Notes: generated by a model not told the origin, from the letters alone. A DNA stretch of 64,000 nucleotides from Nostoc foliaceum FACHB-393 (GCF_014698505.1 NZ_JACJTD010000011.1:62001-126000); one strand, 5' to 3'; shown: positions 47,244 to 56,543, counted from the first letter of the stretch. Translations and numbers: made by a program.

Positions 47244-47738
47244 ATGACTTCGCGTAGCAATTTGATTGTGCGTTTTGCTGAACCAACTGATTACAGCGTA
47301 CTGTTTAAATTAATTCAGGGGCTGGCTGAATATGAAAAATTATCTCACGCTGTCACCGGCAATGCTCTCGAACTTAAGGAGCATTTATTTGGTTCCCGGA
47401 GATATATAGAAGCGGTTTTAGCAGAATCTGCGGGTCAAGCTGTTGGTTTTGCCCTATTTTTTCATAATTATTCAACATTTCTAACTAAGCCAGGAATTTA
47501 TCTGGAAGACTTATTTGTTTTACCAGAATATCGCAGGCAAGGTATTGGAAAGGCTCTCCTTAGTAAAGTAGCTCAGATAGCTGTAGAACGTGATTGTGGG
47601 CGGTTAGAGTGGAGTGTGTTGGATTGGAACGAATCAGCCCAAAAATTTTACCGGAGTATGGGAGCATCTATATTAGATGATTGGCGCATTTGTCGTGTTA
47701 CAGAAGATGCGCTTACTCGCTTAGGGGCTGTTAACTAA
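47244..47738 (+). CDS. GNAT acetyltransferase, diamine acetyltransferase-like
   Basis: The 164-residue GNAT enzyme transfers acetyl from acetyl-CoA to an amine. The acetyl-CoA site is VLPEYRRQGIGKALLSKVA, and YLEDLFVLPEYR together with RLEWSVLDWNESAQKFY resembles spermidine/spermine (diamine) acetyltransferases. The real substrate is unknown. ATG 47244 is chosen because upstream in-frame codons are made of low-complexity repeat DNA. No operon partner. Confidence 0.88.
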   Translation: MTSRSNLIVRFAEPTDYSVLFKLIQGLAEYEKLSHAVTGNALELKEHLFGSRRYIEAVLAESAGQAVGFALFFHNYSTFLTKPGIYLEDLFVLPEYRRQGIGKALLSKVAQIAVERDCGRLEWSVLDWNESAQKFYRSMGASILDDWRICRVTEDALTRLGAVN

Positions 47739-48056
47739 ATAACAAAGGATGAATATCAAGGATGAAGCAGGACAATTTTCATCTTGAATATTTCATCCTT
47801 AAACGCCCATTATTTATTGCATACAAAATATTAAATTTTGTATAAATTTACATTTTCATTATGAGCGTAGATTTAAAGCAGTTTATCGTCAGACATCGTT
47901 CTGTGCTAACAATCCTAAATTTAAAACCTCGAATATTCAAAATCTCAAACTTGAGAGCGAAGTTTGACAGCTTGTCATTTGACTATAGCAGCGGCTCAAC
48001 TGACAATTATGGAGGATATTGCAGCGAATAAGCCGTTATTGCAGAGAGAACATGAA
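47739..48056. other. Leader region of petJ
   Basis: No gene. Contains AAAGGATGAATATCAAGGATGA repeat-like DNA and a complementary TTCATCTTGAATATTTCATC, forming an imperfect hairpin just after the acetyltransferase, then AT-rich DNA. In-frame codons upstream of 48057 do not look like signal peptide and are not counted. Confidence 0.45.
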
Positions 48057-48392
48057 ATGAAAAAAATTATTACAGTGATGCTGTTAGGCATAGCAATCTT
48101 CACCTTTGCCTTCAGTAGTCCAGCTTTGGCAGGAGATGCTGTTAGTGGAGCTAAAGTATTTAGTGCTAATTGTGCCTCTTGTCATGCAGGGGGTAAAAAT
48201 CTGGTTCAAGCTCCGAAGAACCTGAAAAAGGACGCTTTAGAAAAGTATGGTATGTACTCAGCAGAGGCGATTATCGCCCAAGTTACAAAAGGTAAAAATG
48301 CTATGCCTGCTTTTGGCAGTCGTTTAAAATCTAACCAGATTGAAGATGTAACTGCTTATGTGCTTTCACAAGCAGATAAGGACTGGAAGTAA
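48057..48392 (+). CDS. petJ: Cytochrome c6 (cytochrome c553)
   Basis: The 111-residue precursor has a lumenal signal peptide ([20 protein letters not shown], cleavage after ALA) and a mature cytochrome c6 with haem motif [25 protein letters not shown] and the Met ligand in NAMPAFG. It shuttles electrons from cytochrome b6f to photosystem I, or to the oxidase, in the thylakoid lumen. The start at 48057 gives a standard length. A terminator follows at 48421. Confidence 0.95.
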   Translation: MKKIITVMLLGIAIFTFAFSSPALAGDAVSGAKVFSANCASCHAGGKNLVQAPKNLKKDALEKYGMYSAEAIIAQVTKGKNAMPAFGSRLKSNQIEDVTAYVLSQADKDWK

Positions 48393-48420
48393 ACTAAAAT
48401 ATAACTTCAATAATTAACAA

Positions 48421-48449
48421 TTAGCGGGACTTTTTCTCCCGCTAATTTT
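48421..48449 (+). terminator. Terminator after petJ
   Basis: TTAGCGGGA and TCCCGCTAA form a perfect 9-bp stem with a seven-base loop, followed by TTTT. Confidence 0.85.
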
Positions 48450-48561
48450 AAGGTTGCCGAAATTGTCAAATAGAATGCTTATACCAATTTTGGATTTAGA
48501 GTCTTGACAAAAAGACTGTTCCAAAAACATCAAATAATACTACTTATCCTAATTTGGTACT

Positions 48562-49255
48562 ATGAGTAATTTCTGGCGATTATTTCTCAGTTTAATTGTT
48601 GCTTTACCTCTGAGTTTGTGGACTTTATCTCCATCTTCCTCACCTATTTGAATTACCAAAATTACAGCGAGTGACTTCTTGGGATTGGGTGTAGTTAAGA
48701 TGCAGCGGGGTAATTACCAGGAAGGAATAGAGAATTTCAATCAGGCGATTGAACTTGAAAAAGATTTTGCTGTAGCTTATAGCGATCGCTGTCTGGCTTA
48801 TCTGCAATTACAAGATTACCATCAAGGTGTTACAGATTGTACTCAAGCTATAAATTTTGCACCTGATAACTTTGAACCGGGGTTTGGCGCATTTTGTCTT
48901 GCAAGATATCCAAGCTGCGATGCTCGACTTTAATCTAGCAATTCGTCTCAATGCTAACGATTATAGAGCTTACTTTAACCGGGCTTGTGCTTGCGGACAA
49001 AACGGAGATGACTTTGGTGCAGTGCGTGATTTTTTCCAAGTTATTAGACTTAACCCCAGTAATGCCCAGGCTTACGTTAATCGGGGAGTAGCTCACTATC
49101 GCTTAGGATATCATTTAGATGCAATGTCTGATTTACAAAAAGCATCTGAGTACTTTGACAATCAAGGAAAGAGAGTTGCTTACGAAAAAACTCTAGATTT
49201 GCTGAAGAGTTTGCGACAACAAATTTCGTCTGTAACGGAAATCGCTCTTTTGTAA
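48562..49255 (+). pseudogene. Broken tetratricopeptide repeat (TPR) protein gene
   Basis: ATG 48562 opens a frame with a signal-like start (SNFWRLFLSLIVALPLSLWT) that meets TGA at 48649-48651. The same frame continues with TPR sequence (GNYQEGIENFNQAIELEKDF, DYHQGVTDCTQAINFAPDNF). Near 48882 the frame shifts, losing a few codons of a TPR helix, and the other frame carries on with RGLAHFVLQDIQAAMLDFNL and further TPR units to 49255. The original product would be an exported TPR protein of about 230 residues. A frameshifted read or active recoding is possible but two lesions favour a pseudogene. Confidence 0.85.
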
Positions 49256-49266
49256 TATTGCAAAGA

Positions 49267-49893
49267 CTATACAGGGTATCCACCAGCTTGAAATATCTGT
49301 TCGGGAGTTAAGTTTAATTCAGGGAAAAGAGGTGAGATAATGCGATCGCTACCTCGAAACTGGCTAACTTGGTATTCTCCCTCAATTAAGGTGTACAGCG
49401 AGACAGTTGGTTGTTTAGGGTTGCCAATAAACCGCCTACCGCCTAAAGCCGCATAGTCTACAATCCAGTATTCTGGAATGCCTACAGCTTCATAGTCAGC
49501 AGCTTTTTTTAAATAATCATCACGCCAATTGCTACTCACTACCTCAACTACTAAGGGTATTGATTCCGCTTGGCTTACAGTAGATTCTTTTTTCCACACA
49601 GGTTCATTTACCAAATTAGGGAGATTTAATATCAGTACATCTGGCGAGTAAGCCGATTCACTTTCAGGCGGTTTGACTAATACTGTTTTCGGGATGCCGT
49701 AGCGTAGACCGATGCGACTATATTCTAGAAGAAATTGCTGGACTAAAAATACAATGATCTCTTCATGGTCGCCAGTAGGCTGCGGCATCTCTACAATTAC
49801 TCCATCATGCAATTCATAATGTTTTCCTGTGTTGTCAGGATATTTAGCAACAAATTCATCGAATGTAACTACTTTGCGTAAGGCTTGAATCAT
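49267..49893 (-). CDS. Uma2 family (DUF820) endonuclease-like protein
   Basis: The 208-residue protein shows the Uma2 pattern: VTFDEFVAKYPDNTGKHYEL, GVIVEMPQPTGDHE, SPDVLILNL, IPLVVEVVSSNWRDDYLKKA with PD-(D/E)XK-like acids, and GIPEYWIVDYAALGGRRFIG. Function is unproven; a nuclease role is inferred. It is flanked on the left by the broken TPR gene and on the right by a duplicate fragment of that gene, which suggests it arrived by, or with, a local duplication. Confidence 0.88.
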   Translation of the reverse strand: MIQALRKVVTFDEFVAKYPDNTGKHYELHDGVIVEMPQPTGDHEEIIVFLVQQFLLEYSRIGLRYGIPKTVLVKPPESESAYSPDVLILNLPNLVNEPVWKKESTVSQAESIPLVVEVVSSNWRDDYLKKAADYEAVGIPEYWIVDYAALGGRRFIGNPKQPTVSLYTLIEGEYQVSQFRGSDRIISPLFPELNLTPEQIFQAGGYPV

Positions 49894-49904
49894 AAATTAT
49901 TGCC

Positions 49905-49983
49905 ATTTATCTCAATGCTAACGATTATAGAGCGTACTTTAGCCGGGATTGTGCTTACGGAAAAAATAGAGATGACTTTGATA
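49905..49983 (+). pseudogene. Duplicated fragment of the TPR gene
   Basis: CTCAATGCTAACGATTATAG at 49912 and the following bases to about 49983 match 48949-49019 of the TPR pseudogene at roughly 85-90 percent by eye. The fragment encodes NANDYRAYFSRDCAYG-like residues and has no intact ends. It is a relic of a duplication spanning the Uma2 gene. Confidence 0.8.
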
Positions 49984-50020
49984 TGAGGCTTATTCCCCGG
50001 AAAATGTAGGATCAATATTA

Positions 50021-50052
50021 AAAATTTACCGCACCTACAGAGATGCGGTAAA
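50021..50052 (-). terminator. Terminator of glgX
   Basis: TTTACCGCA (50025-50033) and TGCGGTAAA (50044-50052) form a 9-bp stem. On the minus strand the stem is followed by TTTTT-rich DNA. It lies 29 bases after the glgX stop. Confidence 0.8.
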
Positions 50053-50081
50053 CATTTGAGCATCTTTTTCTGATATTACTT

Positions 50082-52208
50082 TTAACTCATAAGACGTAAT
50101 AGCATCAGAGAGCGATCTGTGACTGGCACAGTTTGAGAGCCTGAAACTAATTTCCCCCGATCTAAAAAGCGAGGTTCATTAGTGTCAATTACTATCTCCC
50201 ATACCTTTTCTTTAAATTCATTGGGTAAAGCAAACTCAATTAACTCGTAGTGAGCGTTAAAAAATAGCAGAAAACTTTCATCAATAATCCGCTCACCACG
50301 AGTTCCTGGAGTGGAAATTCCTTGCCCATTCAAAAAAATCTCCATTACTTTGGCATAACTAACTAGCCACTGCTTTTCAGTCATTTCACTGCCATCAGAA
50401 TTAAACCAAGCAATATCATTAATGCCTAAACCATGGATGGGGCGACCTTGAAACCACTTACGTCGGCGGAATACTGGATGTTGATGGCGAAAATTAATTA
50501 GTTCACGGGTAAAGTCTAGTAAATCCGCGTTTGCTTTTTGCAAATCCCAATGCCGCCAGGAAATCTCATTGTCTTGGCAGTAGACATTATTATTTCCCTT
50601 TTGGCTACAGCCAATTTCATCTCCCTCTAATAGCATTGGGACACCTTGAGATAGCATTAGAGTTGCTAAAAAGTTTCGTCGTTGTCGTTCGCGCAAACGC
50701 AGTACTTCTACATCGTCGGTTTCGCCTTCTACACCACAATTCCATGATCTATTATGGCTTTCTCCATCTCTATTGTCTTCCCCGTTTGCCTCATTATGCT
50801 TTTCGTTGTAGCTGACTAAATCATTTAACGTAAAACCATCATGAGCAGTGATGAAATTAATACTTGCATTTGGGTTGCGCCCGTTTGTTTGATACAAGTC
50901 AGGGCTACCGGTAAAACAGTAAGCAAACTGTCCTAAACTATCATCTGCACCACGCCAAAAATCTCGTACTGTATCCCGATATCTTCCATTCCACTCAGAC
51001 CAACGCAGTGGAAAATTCCCGACTTGATAGCCGCCTTCTCCTAAGTCCCAAGGTTCAGCAATGAGCTTTACATCTGCCAAGATTGGGTCTTGATGAATAA
51101 TATCAAAGAAAGCTGATAGGTTATCTACCTCATATAATTCCCGCGCCAGCGCCGAGGCCAAATCAAATCGGAAGCCATCTACATGCATTTCTGTTACCCA
51201 ATAGCGCAGGCTATCCATAATTAACTTCAGAACTTGAGCATGACGCACATTCAGAGAGTTACCGCAGCCTGTAAAATCCATATAGTAACGAGGATCATCC
51301 TTTACCAAACGGTAATATACAGAATTATCAATACCTCGCAAAGATAGCGTTGGCCCGAAATGATTTCCTTCGCCAGTGTGGTTGTAGACTACATCTAAGA
51401 TCACTTCAATTCCGGCAACATGTAGTGCCTTGACCATTTGCTTGAATTCGGTGACTTGTTGACCCACAGTTCCACTAGCACTGTAACTAGAATAGGGGGC
51501 AAAATAGTTGATGGAATCGTAGCCCCAGTAATTTGTTAATCCTTTTTCTTCTAAATGTCCTGGATGAGATAGAAAGTGATGTATTGGCATCAACTCAACT
51601 GCTGTAATTCCTAGTTGCTGTAAGTGTTGAATTGCAGCAGGATGCGCCAACCCGGCATAAGTGCCACGCAACTCTTCTGGAATAGCTGGATGTAGTTTAG
51701 TAAAACCTTTTACGTGAGTTTCATAAATAACAGTTGTATGCCAGGGTGTAGCAAGCAGTTTATCGCCTTCCCAATCAAAAGATTGATCGACCACAACACA
51801 CTTGGGCATTATTTTGGCATCATCTAGTTCAGAAAAAACTAAGTCTTTTTCTGGAGCATCTAGAGAATAACCAAAGACAGATGGATCGTTACTAAACTCA
51901 CCGTCAATTGCCTTAGCGTAGGGATCAATTAATAGTTTGTTTGGATTAAATCGATGACCTACTTCCGGTGCCCACATCCCATGCACTCTAAATCCATATT
52001 TTTGACCGGGGCCCACTCCTGGTAAGTAACCATGCCAAACAAAATTGTTTTTTTCTGTCAAAGGCAAACGGATTTCTTCGTCATCGTTATCAAATAAACA
52101 AAGCTCTACCCCTGTTGCATTTTCTGAAAATAAAGCAAAGTTTGTCCCTTTACCATCCCAAGTTGCGCCTAAAGGATATACATTCCCTGGCCATAAAGCT
52201 ATATACAT
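50082..52208 (-). CDS. glgX: Glycogen debranching enzyme GlgX (isoamylase type)
   Basis: The 708-residue enzyme hydrolyses alpha-1,6 branches of glycogen. It has an N-terminal CBM48 domain (YPLGATWDGKGTNFALFSEN) and a GH13 barrel: VILDVVYNHTGEG, DGFRFDLASALAR with the nucleophile Asp, LIAEPWDLG with the acid Glu, and FITAHDGFTLNDLVSYN with the transition-state Asp. Length is normal. It is a single gene with its own terminator; no other glycogen gene is adjacent. Confidence 0.96.
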   Translation of the reverse strand: MYIALWPGNVYPLGATWDGKGTNFALFSENATGVELCLFDNDDEEIRLPLTEKNNFVWHGYLPGVGPGQKYGFRVHGMWAPEVGHRFNPNKLLIDPYAKAIDGEFSNDPSVFGYSLDAPEKDLVFSELDDAKIMPKCVVVDQSFDWEGDKLLATPWHTTVIYETHVKGFTKLHPAIPEELRGTYAGLAHPAAIQHLQQLGITAVELMPIHHFLSHPGHLEEKGLTNYWGYDSINYFAPYSSYSASGTVGQQVTEFKQMVKALHVAGIEVILDVVYNHTGEGNHFGPTLSLRGIDNSVYYRLVKDDPRYYMDFTGCGNSLNVRHAQVLKLIMDSLRYWVTEMHVDGFRFDLASALARELYEVDNLSAFFDIIHQDPILADVKLIAEPWDLGEGGYQVGNFPLRWSEWNGRYRDTVRDFWRGADDSLGQFAYCFTGSPDLYQTNGRNPNASINFITAHDGFTLNDLVSYNEKHNEANGEDNRDGESHNRSWNCGVEGETDDVEVLRLRERQRRNFLATLMLSQGVPMLLEGDEIGCSQKGNNNVYCQDNEISWRHWDLQKANADLLDFTRELINFRHQHPVFRRRKWFQGRPIHGLGINDIAWFNSDGSEMTEKQWLVSYAKVMEIFLNGQGISTPGTRGERIIDESFLLFFNAHYELIEFALPNEFKEKVWEIVIDTNEPRFLDRGKLVSGSQTVPVTDRSLMLLRLMS

Positions 52209-52775
52209 AAGTAAATTTTCAATAATTACTTTTTCGGCAAATAATCAACTTCGATTTTTTTGAATAATTAATAATTTAGTTAAAATTTAAAGTTACTAAT
52301 AATTCCTTAAAATCACTAACGTTAAAGTATAACTTAGTAAATAATATTCTTTGTTCTATCAGTAGTAATAGAAATCTCTATTCCTTAAGTAGGAATAATT
52401 GAGGCAGAGAGCAAGAGGCGAGAGAAAAACCGCCCTGTCTGCTACACCTACGCGATTTGCTTCAGTAAAGCGATGCCTACGGTGGTAAAGTAGCTCTGCC
52501 GTTTGCGCAGCATCTTGTAGAGAAGTGCTGGCTGCGCCAACGCTAAAAAGCAAGAGTTCAAAAACCTCACTGTTGCGTTATCTTATAGCTTTTTACGTAG
52601 CTCCAAACATCCAGGGTCATTCCCTCCTGACTTCTTCAAATGCAGACACTTTAGAGTTTAACCCATAGTGAATTGACCAACAGTCTCTCTGAATTGTAGA
52701 AATATGACAGCGTGTCTTTTGACACGATTTTACTATTACAGCAACAATACTACGTAGTGACTGTTTTTACTTGGT
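52209..52775. other. Divergent intergenic region upstream of the TonB receptor
   Basis: No gene. A GC-rich repeat patch at about 52440-52545 includes GGCTGCGCCAACGCT, identical (reverse complement) to the repeat inside the nucleotidyltransferase gene. CGTGTC-TTTT-GACACG (52711-52726) is a small hairpin about 50 bases before the receptor start and may be an operator or terminator. No cobalamin riboswitch box was recognised. Confidence 0.55.
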
Positions 52776-54869
52776 GTGAAAGAGAACGTGAAAAAGGATT
52801 TTTTGTTGCTAACAGTTGCTTTACCGAGTTTACTGATAGCCTTTCCTGGCTTTGCTGCTGAGAGTGAAATTAAACAGAGAAATACTGATAAATTAACCGA
52901 AGTCATTTCAGATATTCCGAGTTTGAGTGAAATCGAGCTACCCGCTATTAATGCCAACTTATTAACTCAACAATCTGCACCGAGGGAAATTGACCCAGAA
53001 ACAGAGCCAGATTATACAGATGATGCAGACATTTCCATAGAAGCGATCGCAGAACCAGACAATCTACCTCAATCTACACCAACTTACGTAATTGATAAAG
53101 AAGAAATTCAAAAGCAGGGCGCTACAAGTTTAGCTGATATTTTGAAAAGAATGCCTGGTTTTGCGATCAATGATGTAGGGCATGGGGCAGATATTCACAC
53201 AGGTACATATTACCGGGGAGCCTCAGTTAATCAGTCTGTATTTTTGATTAATGGTAGACCAATTAACAATAATGTCAATATTTATCATGGTGGAACTGAC
53301 TTAAATAGCATTCCTGTAGAGGCTATTGAGCGAGTGGAATTATATAGCGGTACAGCTTCCGCATTATATGGTTCTTCAGCCTTTGGGGGAGTTGTGAATA
53401 TCATCACCAAGGAAGGTTATGGCAAACCTAAATTGAGCGCTAGTGCAGAATTTGGCTCATTAAGTTTAAATAATCAACAAGTAACCTATGGTGGTTCATC
53501 TGATAATGTAAAGTACAACTTCAGCTTTGAAAGATTCTTTATAGATAACCGTTACCGCGTCCCTGTAGGTGCAGCTAATCGTGATGAACAGGGATTTTTA
53601 TCAAATGCAGATACAGCTACAAGTACTTACTTTGGTAGCATTGGGCTAGATTTAGATAAAAAAAATTCTTTGAATTTAGATGTTACTGCACTCAGCAGTC
53701 GTCGCGGCTTAATTTATTTCGGTTTCCCTCTGCAAAGAGATAGATTAGACCATGATGGTTTAAATGTTGGCTTATCCTGGAAAACTCGACTAGGTAATGG
53801 GGAAAGTTCCAATCTTACAACCTCTATTGGTTATAACCAAAATTATTTCAGCACCTATGGCCCTACAGGAGAATTTTACCGTACAGGAACTTTAGATACC
53901 CAACAACTTACAGCCAGGGTAGATCATGAGTGGAAAGTTACTTCCAATAATAAATTGCGCTGGGGATTAGATTTAAAAAACACCGATTTAACTGGTGATG
54001 TTTTAAGTACAAATCCTACTAGGATTGCCAATAATGAAACTGAAGATAGGAGTTTGTTCAATACAGCTTTATTTGCTGTGAATACTTGGAATATTAGCGA
54101 TGATTTCCTGATAGATTTAGGACTAAGGCAAAGCTTTGACAGCCAGTTTGGAAATTATCTCAATCCTAGTGTTGGGTTACGTTATGCCGTCACACCAATA
54201 ATAGCAGTGCGGGGAAGTTGGGCAGGGGCACAACGCAATCCTGGGTTAGATCAGTTGTATGTTTATGATACAGTTCATGGTTGGGAACCTAATCCTGATT
54301 TAAGACCGGAAACTGGTTCTACTTGGAGTGCGGGAGTAGATGTCAATTTTTCTCAAAATCTGATTGGACAGTTTACTTACTTTGGTAGTAGTATAGGCGA
54401 TCGCTTGGGAGTCATCGCCGGAAGATGGGAAAACATTGGACTAGTAGATACCAATGGTTTAGAGGTTGCATTGCAATTAAGAATTGCAGATGGCTGGTCA
54501 ACTTTCCTCAACTACACTTATACAGATGCTGAAATAAAAACAGGCTCAGAGAGAGGTTTACAGTTAGGTTTAATTCCCTACTCTGTACTGCAAACTGGCG
54601 TGGGTTATCAAAATTCAGGTTGGCAGGCTAATTTGTATGTTACCTACAACAGTGGCACTCGCAGAGCCTTCTTTACAAACCCTGGTGACACGATTACAGA
54701 TTTTGCCCCATCTTTCGTAAATTTAGATTTGAGCGGTCGTGTACCTGTAACTAGCAATGTAGGATTGACAGTTTACTTAGAAAATCTACTGGGTGAGCAA
54801 TATGAGCGAGTTAATCGCATCTATAGCCCTGGATTCACTTTTCGTGTGGGTTTAAATGCCAGTTTTTAG
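52776..54869 (+). CDS. TonB-dependent outer membrane receptor
   Basis: The 697-residue protein has a signal peptide (DFLLLTVALPSLLIAFPGFA), a plug domain at about residues 105-220 (GATSLADILKRMPGFAINDV, VFLINGRPINN, VERVELYSGTASALYGSSAF, GGVVNIITKEG) and a 22-strand-type barrel ending in aromatic FRVGLNASF. Such receptors import siderophores, cobalamin or other scarce ligands. The substrate cannot be told, and no transport operon is adjacent. The start may be GTG 52776 or GTG 52788. Confidence 0.92.
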   Translation: MKENVKKDFLLLTVALPSLLIAFPGFAAESEIKQRNTDKLTEVISDIPSLSEIELPAINANLLTQQSAPREIDPETEPDYTDDADISIEAIAEPDNLPQSTPTYVIDKEEIQKQGATSLADILKRMPGFAINDVGHGADIHTGTYYRGASVNQSVFLINGRPINNNVNIYHGGTDLNSIPVEAIERVELYSGTASALYGSSAFGGVVNIITKEGYGKPKLSASAEFGSLSLNNQQVTYGGSSDNVKYNFSFERFFIDNRYRVPVGAANRDEQGFLSNADTATSTYFGSIGLDLDKKNSLNLDVTALSSRRGLIYFGFPLQRDRLDHDGLNVGLSWKTRLGNGESSNLTTSIGYNQNYFSTYGPTGEFYRTGTLDTQQLTARVDHEWKVTSNNKLRWGLDLKNTDLTGDVLSTNPTRIANNETEDRSLFNTALFAVNTWNISDDFLIDLGLRQSFDSQFGNYLNPSVGLRYAVTPIIAVRGSWAGAQRNPGLDQLYVYDTVHGWEPNPDLRPETGSTWSAGVDVNFSQNLIGQFTYFGSSIGDRLGVIAGRWENIGLVDTNGLEVALQLRIADGWSTFLNYTYTDAEIKTGSERGLQLGLIPYSVLQTGVGYQNSGWQANLYVTYNSGTRRAFFTNPGDTITDFAPSFVNLDLSGRVPVTSNVGLTVYLENLLGEQYERVNRIYSPGFTFRVGLNASF

Positions 54870-54883
54870 GTGGTAAAATCTCT

Positions 54884-54944
54884 GCGTTCTCTGTGCCTCT
54901 GCGGTTTAAAAGTTATTTATTGAACCACAGAGGGGCAGAGAATA
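54884..54944. repeat. Dispersed hairpin repeat, copy 2
   Basis: GCGTTCTCTGTGCCTCTGCG and the inverted partner CCACAGAGGGGCAGAGAATA form a long hairpin just after the TonB receptor stop. It is related to 11688-11746 and could end the receptor transcript. Confidence 0.8.
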
Positions 54945-55041
54945 CAGAGATAAAGAGGAGCTTTTTGGTAAAGACGAGGTACCGCGATGATACAACATGG
55001 TGCGTTAGGTTAAAGTCGTAACGAACCCTACGGTTAAGGCA

Positions 55042-55066
55042 AGAGACGCGATGAATCGCCGTCTCT
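55042..55066. repeat. Palindromic repeat related to that inside anmK
   Basis: AGAGACGCGAT and CGCCGTCTCT form an imperfect palindrome in intergenic DNA. It is related to the 20-bp palindrome inside anmK at 23298-23317. Confidence 0.7.
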
Positions 55067-55163
55067 ACAATAAATAATTAATCAAAAACCTTAACTGAAA
55101 CGGATTGTAAGGCACCCTATTTAAAATTTACTTTTAATCCGAAATCTAAAATTCAAAATTGCT

Positions 55164-55460
55164 ATGAGAGCCAAAATTGAAAATAAAGTGCTTTTTATTC
55201 ATCATGAAGATTTACCAGAGTTTAAGAAGGGTGGTTCGGTGGTGCGAAACTCTTATTTCTGGGCGCTACGTTCAATTGCTGGTAAAGCTTCGCGTTATCG
55301 TGATTGGGAATACGAATCGGAGGTTTGGCTAGCGCTTTCACGAATGCTTTTGTCGTTTGCTGAATCTGGGTATTTGGGACTTAGAGAAACTTTGCTGGAG
55401 TTTCCTTTATCTCAAGGGGAAATTCCTAGTTTGCTGCGAGATGTGTCCACTTTTGAGTAG
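55164..55460 (+). CDS. Hypothetical protein, 98 aa
   Basis: I do not recognise this family. The 98-residue protein begins MRAKIENKVLFIHHEDLPEF and has a helical middle (EVWLALSRMLLSFAESGYLG). It has no signal peptide or membrane segment. Codon use looks like that of neighbours. It follows repeat DNA and precedes the repetitive gene on the other strand. Confidence 0.6.
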   Translation: MRAKIENKVLFIHHEDLPEFKKGGSVVRNSYFWALRSIAGKASRYRDWEYESEVWLALSRMLLSFAESGYLGLRETLLEFPLSQGEIPSLLRDVSTFE

Positions 55461-55509
55461 CGTTGCTGCCGCGAGGATCAATTAGAGTTTCAGCTTAGAT
55501 TATAAATCA

Positions 55510-55932
55510 TCAATTTTTAATAATTAAATAAGGGCAACAATCACATTCGCTATTTGCTTGTTTGGCGATCGCATTTGCTTGTTTGGCGATCACATTTGCT
55601 TGTTTGGCGATCGCATTTGCTTGTTTGGCGATCGCATTTGCTTGTTCGGCGATCGCATTTGCTTGTTTGGCGACAGCATTTGCTTGTTGGGCGGCTACAT
55701 TTGCTTGTTTGGCGACAGCATTTGCTTGTTGGGCGATCGCATTTGCTTGTTGGGCGACTACATTTGCTTGTTGGGCGATCGCTTCCCCCTTCCCTCTTAC
55801 TAAGGCGACAATCTGAAAATCGCTCGCAGTCAGTGCGGGGCTTAGATTTGACTTCTTCTTTTTTCTTTGTTTAATCCGTCCCTTGGTAACTAATATTACA
55901 TAAATGAAATAATACTTGCACTCATCGGGCAC
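55510..55932 (-). CDS. Repetitive protein with eleven Ala/Gln/Asn heptapeptides
   Basis: The 140-residue frame has a basic N-terminal part (GRIKQRKKKKSN), a middle ASDFQIVALVRGKGE, and then eleven copies of a heptapeptide of the AIAKQAN/AVAQQAN type (residues about 50-126). A Cys-containing end (SECDCCPY) follows. The heptapeptides would form a long amphipathic helix or coiled coil. The start is GTG at 55932, uncertain. The repeat DNA lacks stops in several frames, so being open is weak evidence of coding. Function unknown. Confidence 0.45.
   Translation of the reverse strand: MPDECKYYFIYVILVTKGRIKQRKKKKSNLSPALTASDFQIVALVRGKGEAIAQQANVVAQQANAIAQQANAVAKQANVAAQQANAVAKQANAIAEQANAIAKQANAIAKQANVIAKQANAIAKQANSECDCCPYLIIKN
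55552..55782. repeat. Eleven tandem 21-bp units containing HIP1 (GCGATCGC)
   Basis: Eleven units of 21 bp, consensus ATTTGCTTGTTTGGCGATCG plus C, run without interruption. Seven of them keep an intact or near-intact HIP1 octamer or GCGATC. Variation is mostly in the two bases after TTG and in the HIP1 part. Confidence 0.95.
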
Positions 55933-56053
55933 TCAAATGAGCTTCAATCCGTCACGATTAGGCATCATGGACAAACCCTAGTTAACAGTAGTGCTGAACC
56001 AAGGGTAGTGTGAGAAAACAATTAAGATGCAGCAGTTAGTGGAGGAGAGCAAC

Positions 56054-56443
56054 ATGAAAGTAGCGATTATTACTCAAACATTACTTACAACTATAGGTTT
56101 GTTAGCTTTTTTTGCCCCAAGTAAAGCATCGGCTCAACTTATACCGCAACCTTGGGTTTCAGTCGGTGGAAAAGATGGTGATATAACTTATGCTGTGGGA
56201 GCTAGGGCTTTGGATTTCGGGGTTGAGGTAGGAACTGGCCCTGATGGTTCTACGGGAGTAGATGTTTTAAGATTTATCAGTTTGCCTGTCATTTCACCTT
56301 ATGTAGGAGTTGGACTTTATTCAGAGGATAAAGGTGTTGCAGTTTCAGGTGGCGTTCAGGTAGGTGCTACTGATAATGTTTTTGTTGGTGCTGGTTACAA
56401 TTCTATTCGTGGCTTTAACGGGCAACTGGGAATAAGATTTTAA
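56054..56443 (+). CDS. Small secreted beta-rich protein
   Basis: The 129-residue protein has a signal peptide (KVAIITQTLLTTIGLLAFFA, cleavage after ASA) and a Gly-rich body of alternating strands (WVSVGGKDGDITYAVGARAL, GVAVSGGVQVGATDNVFVGA) ending in QLGIRF. The terminal Phe and strand pattern suggest a small outer-membrane barrel. I know no named family. The start at 56054 is supported by GGAGGAG ten bases upstream. Confidence 0.75.
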   Translation: MKVAIITQTLLTTIGLLAFFAPSKASAQLIPQPWVSVGGKDGDITYAVGARALDFGVEVGTGPDGSTGVDVLRFISLPVISPYVGVGLYSEDKGVAVSGGVQVGATDNVFVGAGYNSIRGFNGQLGIRF

Positions 56444-56446
56444 CTA

Positions 56447-56473
56447 ATTCGTAATTCGTAATTCGTAATTATT
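56447..56473. repeat. Short tandem repeat TTCGTAA
   Basis: Tandem heptamers AATTCGTAATTCGTAATTCG follow the secreted-protein gene directly. Confidence 0.8.
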
Positions 56474-56543
56474 GGTGATCTTGAATTAGTTGTGTTCTAA
56501 ATCTACAACTAATTCAATTATGGATATCAATTACCAATTAATA

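Noticed and set aside
47964-48056. Longer N terminus of cytochrome c6
   Set aside because: The extra residues precede a normal signal peptide and would place it internally; ATG 48057 gives the standard precursor.
52209-52775. Cobalamin riboswitch upstream of the TonB receptor
   Set aside because: No B12-box-like sequence was found; only a short hairpin is visible.
55552-55782. CRISPR array
   Set aside because: Units are directly adjacent 21-bp repeats with no unique spacers, so this is a tandem repeat.
55554-55874. Forward-strand frames across the 21-bp repeat array
   Set aside because: They are open only because a 21-bp unit repeats in frame; the minus-strand frame has the more plausible non-repeat ends.
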